Source of the DNA: Myxococcales bacterium
GTDB lineage: Bacteria > Myxococcota_A > Bradymonadia > UBA7976 > UBA1532
Length of the DNA stretch: 53,880 nt
Direction of reading: 5' to 3'
Assembly: GCA_002731825.1 (NCBI GenBank)
Contig: PCCS01000042.1
Coordinates: 1 to 53,880 of the forward strand
Position numbers and translations under genes: made by a program. Position 1 is the first letter of the stretch. Each line of letters begins with the position of its first letter. A model generated the notes under the pieces. The model saw nothing but the letters and a program-made list of their open reading frames with translations. It had not been told where the DNA came from and did not search any database. Below, piece after piece: positions 36,408 to 45,977 of this stretch.

Positions 36408-39400
36408 ATGCGTACGGTTTGGACAGGCCTCACTGTCGTTGGCCTCAGTATCGGCCTTTTTTCGGGTTGCGAGCCCACACTCGATCAGAACCATCCTTTG
36501 GCGATTGCCAGGGATGCCATCGATGATGTCAACTATTGGAATAGTGTGATCAACGAGGACTCGCATCGGGCAGCCGTGAAAATCATGGCGTCGATTCCAG
36601 AGCTCATTGTCGGCTTACCCAGTAAGGTGACTCGGACGAAAGAGCAAGAAGCGTCGGAGATCAAAAAACGGGATGGTTCGGACAACCCTGTGTCAGCGGA
36701 CCGGAAATCACTCTGGGCGTCCAGATGGACTGAATATCAAACCACGTTTGATTCTCTCAAAGGGGCGACGAAGCAGAAAGCGTTGAGCGCACTGGTCGGA
36801 GCCTATCCCAAAAGCGATTCGCGAGACATCATCGTCGATGGCTTAATCCGGTTCGGCAAGGATCGCGGCGACGGTGGCAATGGCGTGTTGATTGAGGCCA
36901 TCTCTGACAAATCCGAGTCAGAATCTGCGCAACCGGCCGCAGCGGCGCTTCTGGACGGTGACATTACCAACGCGATGAGTTCTAAACTTATCGGTGTCAT
37001 TGGTGATGCGACTGCGCCGACGGAAAATCGGTATGCAGCGTTGAGAATCATGGCTAAAGTCCCAGTCAAAGCGGCCATCCCAGCCCTCATAAAGGTCGTC
37101 GAAGGCAATCCTGACATTCAGCCGATCGCACTGACAGAACTCGCGGCTGAAGCCCTAGGTAAACTCGGAGCACCAGAGGCTGTCGATGGCCTGATCCGAT
37201 GTTTATGGCTAAACGACCACTTGGGACGAAATGCGGTCAAGGCATGCAGAATCGCGCTCAATAAAATTGGCAAGAGCGCCAGTTTAGATAAGCTCATCGC
37301 CACGCTGCAGCGTGGTAACAAAGCTGTCGAGGATCGAGCCAAAGCAAATCGCTACGACTTTGGTGGAACCATCGAATTCAAAGCCGCGGAAATGCTAGGT
37401 GACATGCCCGACAAGAAATCTGTAGCGCCACTGATCAAGGCCTTCAAGGAGTGGGAGAAGATGCCCAAGGCTGTCGCCGGCCACCCCACACGTGAGCCAC
37501 ATTTCCAAAAGACCAGAGTGCAAAAGATAATTTCATTGGCCACCGCCCTGGCCATTATTGGTGACGAGGAGGCCATCCCCGCTCTGATCGAAATGGCAAA
37601 ATCAGAGCGAGGAATCGAGGTTATGAATGCGTCGATTCATCAGCTGGCTTTCCTGGGCAGTCCGAAGGTCATCCCGGAGTTCATGAAAATCCTCGAGGAG
37701 GATACGGAAAAGAACGAAGTTGCTAAACATGGGTTTCATTACCAGGTTGCATTGGCAGCAGCCCGGACCTTTGACCCGCGGGATGGAAAGTCAACCAAAG
37801 CTCTTAAGAAGAGAGTTGATGATACCGTTGAGCAATTGAACAAATGGGGAGACGAATTCAAAGAGGCGTTTAAGAAAGAGACAGACCCAACGAAGCGAGC
37901 AGGCATCGCTCAAAATCTAGTTCACTTCAAGGGCATCGCGAAGTTGTATGACGAAGTGAAGGTCTCTATTAAGAAAGCCGAAAAGTGTAAGTATAAGGCC
38001 GCCTGCTGGGCCAAAGAGTTGCCTACCCGCCCCACCGCCGAAAGCTACAGAAAAGGCTATCGCGTGGCTCGAGCAGTCATCAATACGACGAAATCATGCG
38101 GCGGTAAAAAGAGCTGCTGGAAAGACCATCTTCCATCACGCGGTTCAGCTGAAAGTTACGTTAAGGTCTACAAAGACCTGCTCAAAAAAGTCAACGGCAT
38201 GGAACGCGCTGTGCCGGGCGAATTGAGCAAAGAGTACGGTGACAGAAAATTTATCAGTGACACAGCTGAACTCTGCAAAGCGGACGAAAAATGCTGGAAA
38301 GAAATGTTGCCATCAAGCGCCCAAGTTGCTGAATATAGCCAACAATCAGAGGCGATTCAAAAGCAGGTTGGCAGCGATGCCATCACGGCCTCACTGAAAC
38401 AAGATCGGTATGAAAACGCTGAACTCATTGTCAGCGAAGTTGAGAGTTGCAAATCAAACTTCTCAAGCTGTATTGCAAAAGCGGACAAGTGCACTGGCGA
38501 GGACGCTGAATGCCGGAAGCAGCGCGCGGACTGCGGCTCAGTTGCGGCCTGTTTTTCGAAAGAACTCGCGTCGTCGAAGAATGTTAAACCAATGAAAGAG
38601 GCGTTTGCTGCTCTGAAAATCAAAGCGCCGGACCAACTCATTGGACAAGAACTTTCACGAGGCCAAAAGCGAGCAAAGCAGATTATCGAGACCGCAAACG
38701 CCTGTAAAGACGACGGGAAATGCTGGGCTGATAAGATGTCGACCAAAGAGGATGTCGAGCCCCTCTTAAAGCTCTATGAGCTGGCCCAAAAGAAAATGTC
38801 AGAGCGAAAAGACAAGGAAGGCAAGCCGCTTTCAGCAACCAAAATGCAGAAGGCTGTAGAGCGCCATGTAAAGCGCAACCATGAAGAAGGCAAGTTGATT
38901 ATTGAGGCTGGCAAGAAGTGTAAGTCAGATGCTGCCTGTTGGCAGGGGGTTCTCGCCGGAGAAAAGCGTATCAAAGGCTTTAGAGACGCCTACGCTGAGT
39001 CCAAAGAAAAGGCAATCCACAGGGTAACGGTTGCCACACTTGCTCAGAAATTTCGTGATGCCGAATTGATTGCTAAGACAGGAAAGCTTTGCAAAGAAGA
39101 CAAAGCCCCCGACGAATGCTGGAGTAAGCAGCTCGGTAGCACAAGTCGCGCAAATAAACTCATCAAGGCTTACGAGACGGCCACGGTGAAATCGGAAGAC
39201 CGGGCGACCATCCAGTACCTCCGAAAAGACTTCACGAACAACGCATTCTACATGGTGAAGACGGGTAAAGACTGTCGGGATGATGTGGAGTGCTGGAACA
39301 CCAAGGTTGCCCTTCGTCAACAGGGCTGGAGAATGCTTGCTGCTTACCGACTTGGACAAAACAAGAATAAGAGCAAATCATTGCGTGAGTTAGCTGATTA

Positions 39401-39596
39401 TCTCGGAGATGCTGACCTAATTTTTCGCAATGTCGCAATGTTCTCTCTTCGGAGATTGGCAAGCAAGGGCGATAGTAAGGCTGTCAAAGCGCTTCAAGCC
39501 GCGCTGAAGCTCGACGAAGAGAGGATCAAGAATAAGAAGGGTAAGTACAAGGGCTCAATCGGTGCCATCAAGCTTGCTTTAGCCCAGTACGAATAA
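36408..39596 (+). CDS. Large lipoprotein: HEAT repeats followed by a CxxxxxCW repeat series
   Basis: A 1062-residue lipoprotein. The ATG at 36408 (AAAGGGA about ten bases upstream) starts a signal ending in GLFSGC, the Cys near residue 21. Residues about 130-470 are HEAT-like helical pairs (ALRIMAKVPVKAAIPALIKVVEG, LTELAAEALGKLGAPEAVDGLIRCL). From about 520 to 965 a second repeat appears: seven copies of C-x(5,7)-CW within 40-110-residue helical units (CKYKAACW, CGGKKSCW, CKADEKCW, CKDDGKCW, CKSDAACW, CKEDKAPDECW, CRDDVECW), plus a divergent CGSVAACF. A final HEAT pair closes the protein. I know no family with this repeat; paired Cys could form disulfides in the periplasm. Function unknown. 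Confidence 0.82.
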   Translation: MRTVWTGLTVVGLSIGLFSGCEPTLDQNHPLAIARDAIDDVNYWNSVINEDSHRAAVKIMASIPELIVGLPSKVTRTKEQEASEIKKRDGSDNPVSADRKSLWASRWTEYQTTFDSLKGATKQKALSALVGAYPKSDSRDIIVDGLIRFGKDRGDGGNGVLIEAISDKSESESAQPAAAALLDGDITNAMSSKLIGVIGDATAPTENRYAALRIMAKVPVKAAIPALIKVVEGNPDIQPIALTELAAEALGKLGAPEAVDGLIRCLWLNDHLGRNAVKACRIALNKIGKSASLDKLIATLQRGNKAVEDRAKANRYDFGGTIEFKAAEMLGDMPDKKSVAPLIKAFKEWEKMPKAVAGHPTREPHFQKTRVQKIISLATALAIIGDEEAIPALIEMAKSERGIEVMNASIHQLAFLGSPKVIPEFMKILEEDTEKNEVAKHGFHYQVALAAARTFDPRDGKSTKALKKRVDDTVEQLNKWGDEFKEAFKKETDPTKRAGIAQNLVHFKGIAKLYDEVKVSIKKAEKCKYKAACWAKELPTRPTAESYRKGYRVARAVINTTKSCGGKKSCWKDHLPSRGSAESYVKVYKDLLKKVNGMERAVPGELSKEYGDRKFISDTAELCKADEKCWKEMLPSSAQVAEYSQQSEAIQKQVGSDAITASLKQDRYENAELIVSEVESCKSNFSSCIAKADKCTGEDAECRKQRADCGSVAACFSKELASSKNVKPMKEAFAALKIKAPDQLIGQELSRGQKRAKQIIETANACKDDGKCWADKMSTKEDVEPLLKLYELAQKKMSERKDKEGKPLSATKMQKAVERHVKRNHEEGKLIIEAGKKCKSDAACWQGVLAGEKRIKGFRDAYAESKEKAIHRVTVATLAQKFRDAELIAKTGKLCKEDKAPDECWSKQLGSTSRANKLIKAYETATVKSEDRATIQYLRKDFTNNAFYMVKTGKDCRDDVECWNTKVALRQQGWRMLAAYRLGQNKNKSKSLRELADYLGDADLIFRNVAMFSLRRLASKGDSKAVKALQAALKLDEERIKNKKGKYKGSIGAIKLALAQYE

Positions 39597-39609
39597 GATG
39601 CGAGCAAGA

Positions 39610-39642
39610 CCTGACCGGTTCTTAATGACATTGCTGGTCAGG
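39610..39642 (+). promoter_or_regulatory. Inverted repeat before the sigma-54 activator gene
   Basis: CCTGACC (39610-39616) and GGTCAGG (39636-39642) form a perfect 7-bp inverted repeat with a 19-base loop, ending 4 bases before the first possible ATG (39647). There is no T-run, so it is more likely an operator (autoregulation) or a translation-blocking hairpin than a terminator. Confidence 0.35.
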
Positions 39643-39646
39643 CTTC

Positions 39647-41569
39647 ATGCCCCCTTTGAGGCACATGTCTAAGGAACCCACATCGATTCGTTTCGAGTTT
39701 ATCAACGGACCTAGAGCAGGCAATGTGGTCGATGCGGCCATCCCGGCCGTTGTCTCAACCGACCCAAATGATGACCTCACCATTCCATTAGAAGATTACA
39801 GAGGGCCTCTAGGCGTTGTTGAATCCGCTAAAGACGCCATGATTTTTCGAGATCAAAATCGGCTCTACGGCGCGATTCATGTCAGAGGGTCCAACCAGAC
39901 GCTGCTCGGGGGAAAAATACCGACCGCCGAGATCTGGAATGAAGACATTATCCAGTTTGGAAGCCCAGGTAATCCTGTTCAAATCAAATGTCTCATTGAC
40001 GAGACGATATCATCCTCCGTCATTACGAGCCGACGAATTGACGATTTAGATACGTTTTCGGCCTCCGTCTATGGTGCCCCCCAACAACTTGCAGTACTTT
40101 TCGAGCATACACGTCACCAGACTCAGGCACGTTCGATCAATCAGGTATTGGCCTCTGGTGCCGAACTCATTTTCAAACTCGTGCCCAAGGCGACCCATAT
40201 TGTATTCACACAGCATGCAGGTGCAGGTCGGTTTCCGGTCACAAGCAGCCAGGCTCGCGACAAAAAGTCCTTCGACGGCGAGATCAGTCGAAGCATCATG
40301 AACCGGGTCATACGTGAGCGAAAAAGTATTCTGCTAATGGATGCCGCAGCGGAATTTCCTCAAGCACGGTCGGTCATCAGGGCTGGTCTAGCCAGTACAA
40401 TGTGCGTACCGCTTTGGTCTGGAGATGAGATTCACGGCGTCCTCCAAGTCGATAATCGACAAACTCCAGGCATGTTTACGGGTCAGGATCTAGACGTGCT
40501 CACTGTAGCAAGCCACCAGATCTCTCTGGCCGCTGAAAATGTGCGTCTGGTCTCCAAACTAGAGAAATCTCGAGTTCAACTAAGTGAACAAAACACCTAC
40601 TTGCGAAAACAGATTCCTGCCAATTCAACCATGGGCATGATCGGACGCAGTGATGCATTGACCGCACTGCGCAATTCCATCGAGCGTGTCCGTGATACGC
40701 GAGTTCCAGTTTTGATTAATGGTGAAACTGGTACGGGTAAAGAACTGGTTGCTAGGGCCCTCCACGAAACCAGCAACCGATCCGAAAAAATGTTTGTCGC
40801 CCAAAACTGTAGTGCCATCTCGGATAGCTTGCTTGAGAGCGAACTTTTCGGACATGTAAAAGGGTCTTTTACAGGCGCATCTGAGACGAAGACCGGCCTG
40901 TTCGAACTGGCTGATGGCGGCACTATTTTCTTGGATGAACTGGGTGAGATGCCCATGAAATTGCAAGCAAAACTGCTTAGAGTGATTCAAGAGGGTGAAA
41001 TCTGGCCGGTCGGTGCGAATGCGCCCAAATTTGTCGATGTCCGAATCGTGAGCGCAACGCACCGAAACTTGCAAGAAATGGTTGATTCCGGTGAGTTTCG
41101 ACAAGACCTATACTTTCGACTGAATGTCTTTCCGCTCGAACTGCCGGCACTGAGAGACAGACGGGATGATATCCCATTGCTCGCAGAGCATTTTCTAAGA
41201 CAGTATGCGAAAGAGTTTGGGTCTCCGGCTGATGGTTTTTCAAAGGCCGCCATGGATATTCTCCTCGCCTATAGTTGGCCTGGCAATATCCGCGAGCTGC
41301 AAAATGAAATCCAACGCGTGTTGATCAGAGGCACCCCTACCCTGGTTTTACCGGAGCATTTATCCGTTGGTTTAGTCGGTAGCGAGCCTTCAAATGCCCC
41401 ATCATTGAATGAGGGTAAGTCATTAAAAGAGATGGTGGATCACTACGAGAGGACCCTCCTAGAGAAAGCACTGGAAAGCCACAACCATAACAAAACGAAG
41501 ACGGCTGAGCGCTTAGGGATCACCCGAGAGGGCTTGCATAAGAAACTCGTCCGGCATGGTGTCAACTGA
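39647..41569 (+). CDS. Sigma-54-dependent activator with FHA-like and GAF domains
   Basis: A 640-residue enhancer-binding protein. Residues about 10-125 look like a degenerate FHA domain (SIRFEFINGPRAG...). Residues 145-310 form a GAF domain, followed by a short coiled coil and the AAA+ domain. That domain has Walker A GETGTGKE from residue 359, the sigma-54 loop GSFTGA at 406-411 (usual GAFTGA), Walker B IFLDELGEM and arginine-finger region FRQDLYFRLNVF. A Fis-type helix-turn-helix ends the protein (NKTKTAERLGITREGLHKKL). FHA suggests control by Ser/Thr phosphorylation; a Ser/Thr kinase lies 4.4 kb downstream. The start may be ATG 39665 instead. The stop overlaps the next ATG by one base. 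Confidence 0.92.
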   Translation: MPPLRHMSKEPTSIRFEFINGPRAGNVVDAAIPAVVSTDPNDDLTIPLEDYRGPLGVVESAKDAMIFRDQNRLYGAIHVRGSNQTLLGGKIPTAEIWNEDIIQFGSPGNPVQIKCLIDETISSSVITSRRIDDLDTFSASVYGAPQQLAVLFEHTRHQTQARSINQVLASGAELIFKLVPKATHIVFTQHAGAGRFPVTSSQARDKKSFDGEISRSIMNRVIRERKSILLMDAAAEFPQARSVIRAGLASTMCVPLWSGDEIHGVLQVDNRQTPGMFTGQDLDVLTVASHQISLAAENVRLVSKLEKSRVQLSEQNTYLRKQIPANSTMGMIGRSDALTALRNSIERVRDTRVPVLINGETGTGKELVARALHETSNRSEKMFVAQNCSAISDSLLESELFGHVKGSFTGASETKTGLFELADGGTIFLDELGEMPMKLQAKLLRVIQEGEIWPVGANAPKFVDVRIVSATHRNLQEMVDSGEFRQDLYFRLNVFPLELPALRDRRDDIPLLAEHFLRQYAKEFGSPADGFSKAAMDILLAYSWPGNIRELQNEIQRVLIRGTPTLVLPEHLSVGLVGSEPSNAPSLNEGKSLKEMVDHYERTLLEKALESHNHNKTKTAERLGITREGLHKKLVRHGVN

Positions 41570-42873
41570 TGACCCCAGAGGCCCTCCTCGATACGGTTGT
41601 CCAAAGTCAAGACCTCGAGGACCGATTGGATGCTATCGAACAAATCGGCCAGCTGAAACACACAAAAGCTGTGGGTCCTTTGGTCCAGCGTTTAAAAGAC
41701 GCGCCTGACCAAGAAAGAATCTTTCTTTGCCACGCATTGGGACGTATTGCCGATGCCCGTGCTGTGGCCCCCCTGGTGTCCATGTTGAAAGCCGATTCAG
41801 AGGACGTCCGAGGAGAAGCGTTTTCTGCACTCCTCCAGATTGGCTATAGCCGAGCCAAATTCATGCCGCCTGATGCTCAAGGCGACGCATCGTCGGATCC
41901 AAGAATGGCTCTCACGCAGATCGCTTGGCCCGCAGACATGGAAGCCATACAAATTCTGCTGAGCTCCATAACCGATTCAGACCCGGAAATACGAATCGGC
42001 TGCGCATATACATTGGGTCGCCTCGGCATCGGAGCAGCTCTCGAAAAATTAGCTTTCCTGCTCGCGCATGACCTCGATTCAGACGTGCGAGCCGCTGCCG
42101 CGTTTGCTATGGGTGACTTAGGCGAATCCGGCGATTCTCGGGTCAAGCCACACCTCGTCAAAGCTTGGGATGAGAATCAAGACCATCTCGAATGCTGTGT
42201 CGCTATCATACGGGCGCTCGCGGGCATCCAGGGGCGCGAACTGGCAGACCTGTTTACCGAGGCGACTGCGCACCAGGATGAACGCGTTAGACAATTGGCT
42301 GCGATGGCTCTAGGTCAAACTCCGACCGACTCATCGACGCGACTCCTGCGCTTACTCAATGACCCATCCAATAATGTAAAGCGCATTGCCATCGGGGTGC
42401 TTGGACGCTCGAAACACCCCAATACGGTCCAGGCTCTCGTCAACATTACCGTCGGGACGGCTGCAGAAATTAGATTCGCTGTTGCCTCTGCGCTGACTCA
42501 TCAACCCACTGAAATTGTGCATGATGTGCTGAGAAGAAATTTAAACACTGCCGATGCTGAAAAGCGTGCCGCCGCAACATTTTTGGTGGGACGTCTTGGA
42601 CCCAATGACCTCCTTTTAAATGCGGCAAAAGACCCAGACCCGCAAGTGAGAAAGGCTGCTGCTCTTGCCAGTGGGACATCGGCTGAACCACAATTTTCAA
42701 AGATCTTAAAAGAAGCATTGACTGACGACGTCTGGTTCGTCAGAGTCGCGGCCGCAGAGGGTCTTCGACGGCTTGGTTCAGTCGACGCGCTGTCTGAACT
42801 TCGAGCGGCTTTAGCCGATGACCATCCAGTCGTTCGAAATGCCGCAAAAACTGCGATAGAAGGGCTGTCATAA
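41569..42873 (+). CDS. Cytoplasmic HEAT-repeat protein coupled to the sigma-54 activator
   Basis: A 434-residue protein built almost entirely of HEAT/PBS-lyase-type repeats of about 30 residues. Examples are AVGPLVQRLKDAPDQERIFLCHALGRIADARAV, VRAAAAFAMGDLGESGDSRV, VRQLAAMALGQTPTDSST, VRKAAALASGTSAEP and VRVAAAEGLRRLGSVDALSEL. There is no signal peptide, so unlike the other two HEAT proteins here it is cytoplasmic. Its ATG shares one base with the activator's TGA, giving translational coupling and suggesting it binds or tunes the activator. That role is inferred from gene arrangement only. Confidence 0.87.
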   Translation: MTPEALLDTVVQSQDLEDRLDAIEQIGQLKHTKAVGPLVQRLKDAPDQERIFLCHALGRIADARAVAPLVSMLKADSEDVRGEAFSALLQIGYSRAKFMPPDAQGDASSDPRMALTQIAWPADMEAIQILLSSITDSDPEIRIGCAYTLGRLGIGAALEKLAFLLAHDLDSDVRAAAAFAMGDLGESGDSRVKPHLVKAWDENQDHLECCVAIIRALAGIQGRELADLFTEATAHQDERVRQLAAMALGQTPTDSSTRLLRLLNDPSNNVKRIAIGVLGRSKHPNTVQALVNITVGTAAEIRFAVASALTHQPTEIVHDVLRRNLNTADAEKRAAATFLVGRLGPNDLLLNAAKDPDPQVRKAAALASGTSAEPQFSKILKEALTDDVWFVRVAAAEGLRRLGSVDALSELRAALADDHPVVRNAAKTAIEGLS

Positions 42874-42922
42874 AAAGCAGACTTCTTTTAGGATAAGACG
42901 TGGCTTGCATTTGGAGAGGCAC

Positions 42923-43597
42923 TTGAGTCGACCACTTTACGTTGCAATCGAAGGTCCAATAGGAGTTGGGAAGACAACACTTGTCCGTCGTCTTCGGGAC
43001 CGAATGCAGTCGAGGCTCGTTCTTGAGGTTGTTGAAGAAAACCCATTTTTACATCTGTTCTATCAAGATCGCGAACGCTATGCGTTTCAGACTCAACTGT
43101 TTTTCTTGATGAGCCGCTTTAGACAGCAGCAAGAACTTCTCCAAACTGATTTGTTTGAACCGGGCATTCTCTCGGACTATCACCTACTCAAGGATCGGAT
43201 CTTTGCACGGCTGACTTTGAAAGACGAAGAGCTCGCATTGTATGAGCGTGTCTATCAATCTTTAGAAAATCATATTCTGCAACCGGACGTATTGGTCTAC
43301 TTAAACGCGCGAACCGACGTTCTACTTGACCGGATCGCGATGCGTGCCAGGCCCTTCGAAGAAGATTTTGACCGCGACTACCTGGTGGGATTGAGCGAAG
43401 CCTATAGTCATTACTTCTCGCACTACGAATTATCTGTACCGCTACTGGCAATCGATACAACTGAGATTAACTATGTCGATTCTGATGACGCCTTCGAATC
43501 CATTTATCAGCAGATCATCGCGCTGGCCGACGACGCCCGACAAACGCACTTCAACGAGGCGGCAGCTGGCCTTGAAGGCCTTGAGGCGAGCCGCTAA
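42923..43597 (+). CDS. Deoxynucleoside kinase (dGK/dAK family)
   Basis: A 224-residue salvage kinase phosphorylating deoxynucleosides with ATP. The P-loop GPIGVGKTT lies near the N-terminus. The substrate region EENPFLHLFYQDRERYAFQTQLFFLMSRFRQ, the catalytic DYHLLKDRIFA and the lid RARPFEEDFDRDYL are all typical of the Bacillus Dgk/Dck family. I chose TTG at 42923 (SRPLYVAIEGP) because GGAGAGG lies just before it; TTG at 42905 would put that site inside the gene. It ends 27 bases from the convergent RNase R stop. The choice among dA, dG and dC cannot be made by eye. Confidence 0.88.
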   Translation: MSRPLYVAIEGPIGVGKTTLVRRLRDRMQSRLVLEVVEENPFLHLFYQDRERYAFQTQLFFLMSRFRQQQELLQTDLFEPGILSDYHLLKDRIFARLTLKDEELALYERVYQSLENHILQPDVLVYLNARTDVLLDRIAMRARPFEEDFDRDYLVGLSEAYSHYFSHYELSVPLLAIDTTEINYVDSDDAFESIYQQIIALADDARQTHFNEAAAGLEGLEASR

Positions 43598-43624
43598 ATC
43601 CGAGCGGGCGATACCACGCCACAC

Positions 43625-45730
43625 CTAAGAGCTGTCAGATATTGGTCCGAGACTTCGAGCTGTAACCCGTCGCTTACTCACACTCACCTCAGTCACTTGA
43701 GCCATAATCCGATCGCCCAAACAATAGCGATTGCCCGTGTGGCGACCGACCAACATCGTCAGATTTTCATCTACATCAAACCAGTCGTCTCGTAAATCAG
43801 CGATGGGGATAAACGCATCACAATGGGTGGTTGTAAAATGGATGAACATCCCATTTTTCCCAATACCTGAGATGATTGCAGGTAGTTCCTCGTTCAGAAA
43901 TTGTTCCATGTAGAGCGCTTTGTAAAGTCCAATGACTTCCCGTTCAGCGTCCAAGACAATACGTTCACGGCGACTGCAGTGGGCTGCGATCAACTCAAGC
44001 TCTGAGTCATCGTACTCATCGGCCGCAAGAACCCGTTTGATGAGTCGATGAACAGTCAAATCTGAATAGCGTCGTATCGGACTGGTAAAATGCAAGTACG
44101 CTTCGAAGCCAAGACCAAAATGTCCATCGACTTTAGGGGTATATTCAGCCCTCGCCATCGCCCTCAACAGGAGCATATTGGCGAGCCAAAAATTGCGATC
44201 TCCTTTAAGTCGACCGAGACCTGCGCTCAACGGGCCAGCGGATTCCGTCCGTGGTAAATTGAAATCCAAAGCACGCATTTGTAGGAAAAAACGATCTAAA
44301 CCGGACTCTGGAGGTGGTCCATGGGTTCGAAAGACACTGTCTAAGCCGCGCGCGACAAAGAAGTCGGCGACACACACGTTGGCTGCAAGCATTGCGTCTT
44401 CAACCATTAAGTGTGCTTCATGCCGTTCGTAGAAGTGAAGTCCTGAAACGTCTCCATCCTCAGCTAGAGTAACTTGGGCTTCGGGTACATCGAGCGCGAG
44501 ATACCCTTTTTTCTGTCTGCGGCGTCTGAGCGTTCGAGTCACGTCGAGCACGGCACGCATCGCCTCCAGGTAGGGTTCTGCATCATCTGCATCAACGGAG
44601 CTTGTCGCAGGCTTGACCAGACCAAGAAGATCAGCACACCGGTCGTAACTCAACCGCAAACGACTCCGAATCATAGCTGCCATCACGTTATAGGAGGTAA
44701 ATTCTCCGTCCGGGCTAATCGACATTTCGACAACCATGGCATAACGGTCAACATTGGGTCTCAGGCTACAGAGGTCGGCCGACAACCGTTCAGGTAACAT
44801 CGGTAAAACGCGATCTGGCAGGTACACGCTAAAACTGCGCTCGAAGGCCGCAGCATCAATGTCGGAGTCTGGCTGTATGTAATGAGATACATCCGCGACG
44901 GCAACACTGAGCCGCCAGCCCCCGTCCTCACGCCTCTCGGCATAGACTGCGTCATCAAAGTCTCTGGCGCTTTGGGGATCGACGGTAAAAAACAACCGGT
45001 CTCTCAAGTCCACGCGAGCGGACTCAGGGGGGGGCGGCTCTGGTTCGGGTAGAGCCTCGGCCTCTGCGAGTGTTGCTTGGCTAAACTGCATCGGAAGTCC
45101 GAGATCATAAACGACGATTTCAGTTTCTTCGGCTGCTCGCCCATCCTGGGCAAAGACACGTACGATTTCGGCTTCAGCAACGGGATGGCCGGGGCCGGGC
45201 CAATTAATAAAGCGCGCCGCGATCAATTGGCCGTGTGTCGCCTCTCCGATGAGTCGAATCCGGTCAGGTAGGCGCTCATCCCTTGGTGTGATCCACTGGG
45301 CTTTTCGAGCTTGATGTACGAAACCGACAAATGTATGGGTCCCTCGCTCGATAACTCGAATGACGTCCCCTTCCAACTTACCCGGCCTAGATTCAAAGAC
45401 ATTGATCTCGACCCGATCGCGGTGCATGGCGCCGCGCAGTGCACGGCCCGTGATATAGACATCGCCTTGACCTTGAGCACTTTCGAGAGCAACAAAGCCA
45501 TAGCCTTGTCTGGTCATCGTCAGCGTACCCACTCTCATATTCGGGACACTGACTCGGACGTAACGTCGATTACCTGCGCGTCGAAGCAGCCCAAGTGCCA
45601 CCATGCTTTCCATCTCGGCTTTGAGCATGGCCCTAGACCCACGTGGTAAGTTGAGCAAGCGGAGCACATCACGGACACGAATCGATTGAGGCGCATCCGG
45701 TATTGCGGTGAGAATATCGTCTTGGTTCAG
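43625..45730 (-). CDS. rnr: Ribonuclease R (RNase II family)
   Basis: A 3'-5' exoribonuclease: N-terminal winged helix, cold-shock domains (GTLTMTRQGYGFVAL...), RNB catalytic domain with DPQSARDFDDAVYAE (metal-binding aspartates), and C-terminal S1 domain (GIGKNGMFIHF...). Start problem: the first canonical in-frame codon is GTG 45667, which would begin inside the winged helix. The frame stays open to TAA at 45737-45739, and the extra codons read ILTAIPDAPQSIRVRD, completing that helix. The only candidate with a ribosome binding site (AAGGA, 9 bases) is CTG at 45730, giving 701 residues. I annotate from there with caution; a sequencing error upstream is the alternative. Confidence 0.88.
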   Translation of the reverse strand: MNQDDILTAIPDAPQSIRVRDVLRLLNLPRGSRAMLKAEMESMVALGLLRRAGNRRYVRVSVPNMRVGTLTMTRQGYGFVALESAQGQGDVYITGRALRGAMHRDRVEINVFESRPGKLEGDVIRVIERGTHTFVGFVHQARKAQWITPRDERLPDRIRLIGEATHGQLIAARFINWPGPGHPVAEAEIVRVFAQDGRAAEETEIVVYDLGLPMQFSQATLAEAEALPEPEPPPPESARVDLRDRLFFTVDPQSARDFDDAVYAERREDGGWRLSVAVADVSHYIQPDSDIDAAAFERSFSVYLPDRVLPMLPERLSADLCSLRPNVDRYAMVVEMSISPDGEFTSYNVMAAMIRSRLRLSYDRCADLLGLVKPATSSVDADDAEPYLEAMRAVLDVTRTLRRRRQKKGYLALDVPEAQVTLAEDGDVSGLHFYERHEAHLMVEDAMLAANVCVADFFVARGLDSVFRTHGPPPESGLDRFFLQMRALDFNLPRTESAGPLSAGLGRLKGDRNFWLANMLLLRAMARAEYTPKVDGHFGLGFEAYLHFTSPIRRYSDLTVHRLIKRVLAADEYDDSELELIAAHCSRRERIVLDAEREVIGLYKALYMEQFLNEELPAIISGIGKNGMFIHFTTTHCDAFIPIADLRDDWFDVDENLTMLVGRHTGNRYCLGDRIMAQVTEVSVSKRRVTARSLGPISDSS

Positions 45731-45775
45731 TGGAAATTATCCTTGTCAGCTAGCTAGAGAGCGTGTCGCACCACT

Positions 45776-45805
45776 AGCATAAGTTGATTTGACTCATAGT
45801 TACAA
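45776..45805 (-). promoter_or_regulatory. Possible promoter of the RNase R gene
   Basis: On the minus strand TTGTAA (45800-45805, 4 of 6) is followed by 18 bases and TATGCT (45776-45781, 4 of 6). Transcription would begin near 45769, about 40 bases before the proposed CTG start, leaving no in-frame ATG, GTG or TTG in the early message. Confidence 0.4.
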
Positions 45806-45977
45806 CGGAGAGATGTGGAAAATAATCAACACATGCGCCGAAAACTAAGCTATGGAGAGCCCAAGAGATGCAGTTAAAGTCCTCAATGTGATCCCGAAAA
45901 GGATAAAAAATCGGACAAGTCATGGACTCTCAGCTCCATCACGATACACTGCCATTACTTAACCTTTTCAATTTCGT

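Noticed and set aside
40625..41104. A 159-codon minus-strand frame inside the sigma-54 activator
   Set aside because: Antisense to the AAA+ domain, whose Walker and GAFTGA-like motifs prove the plus strand.
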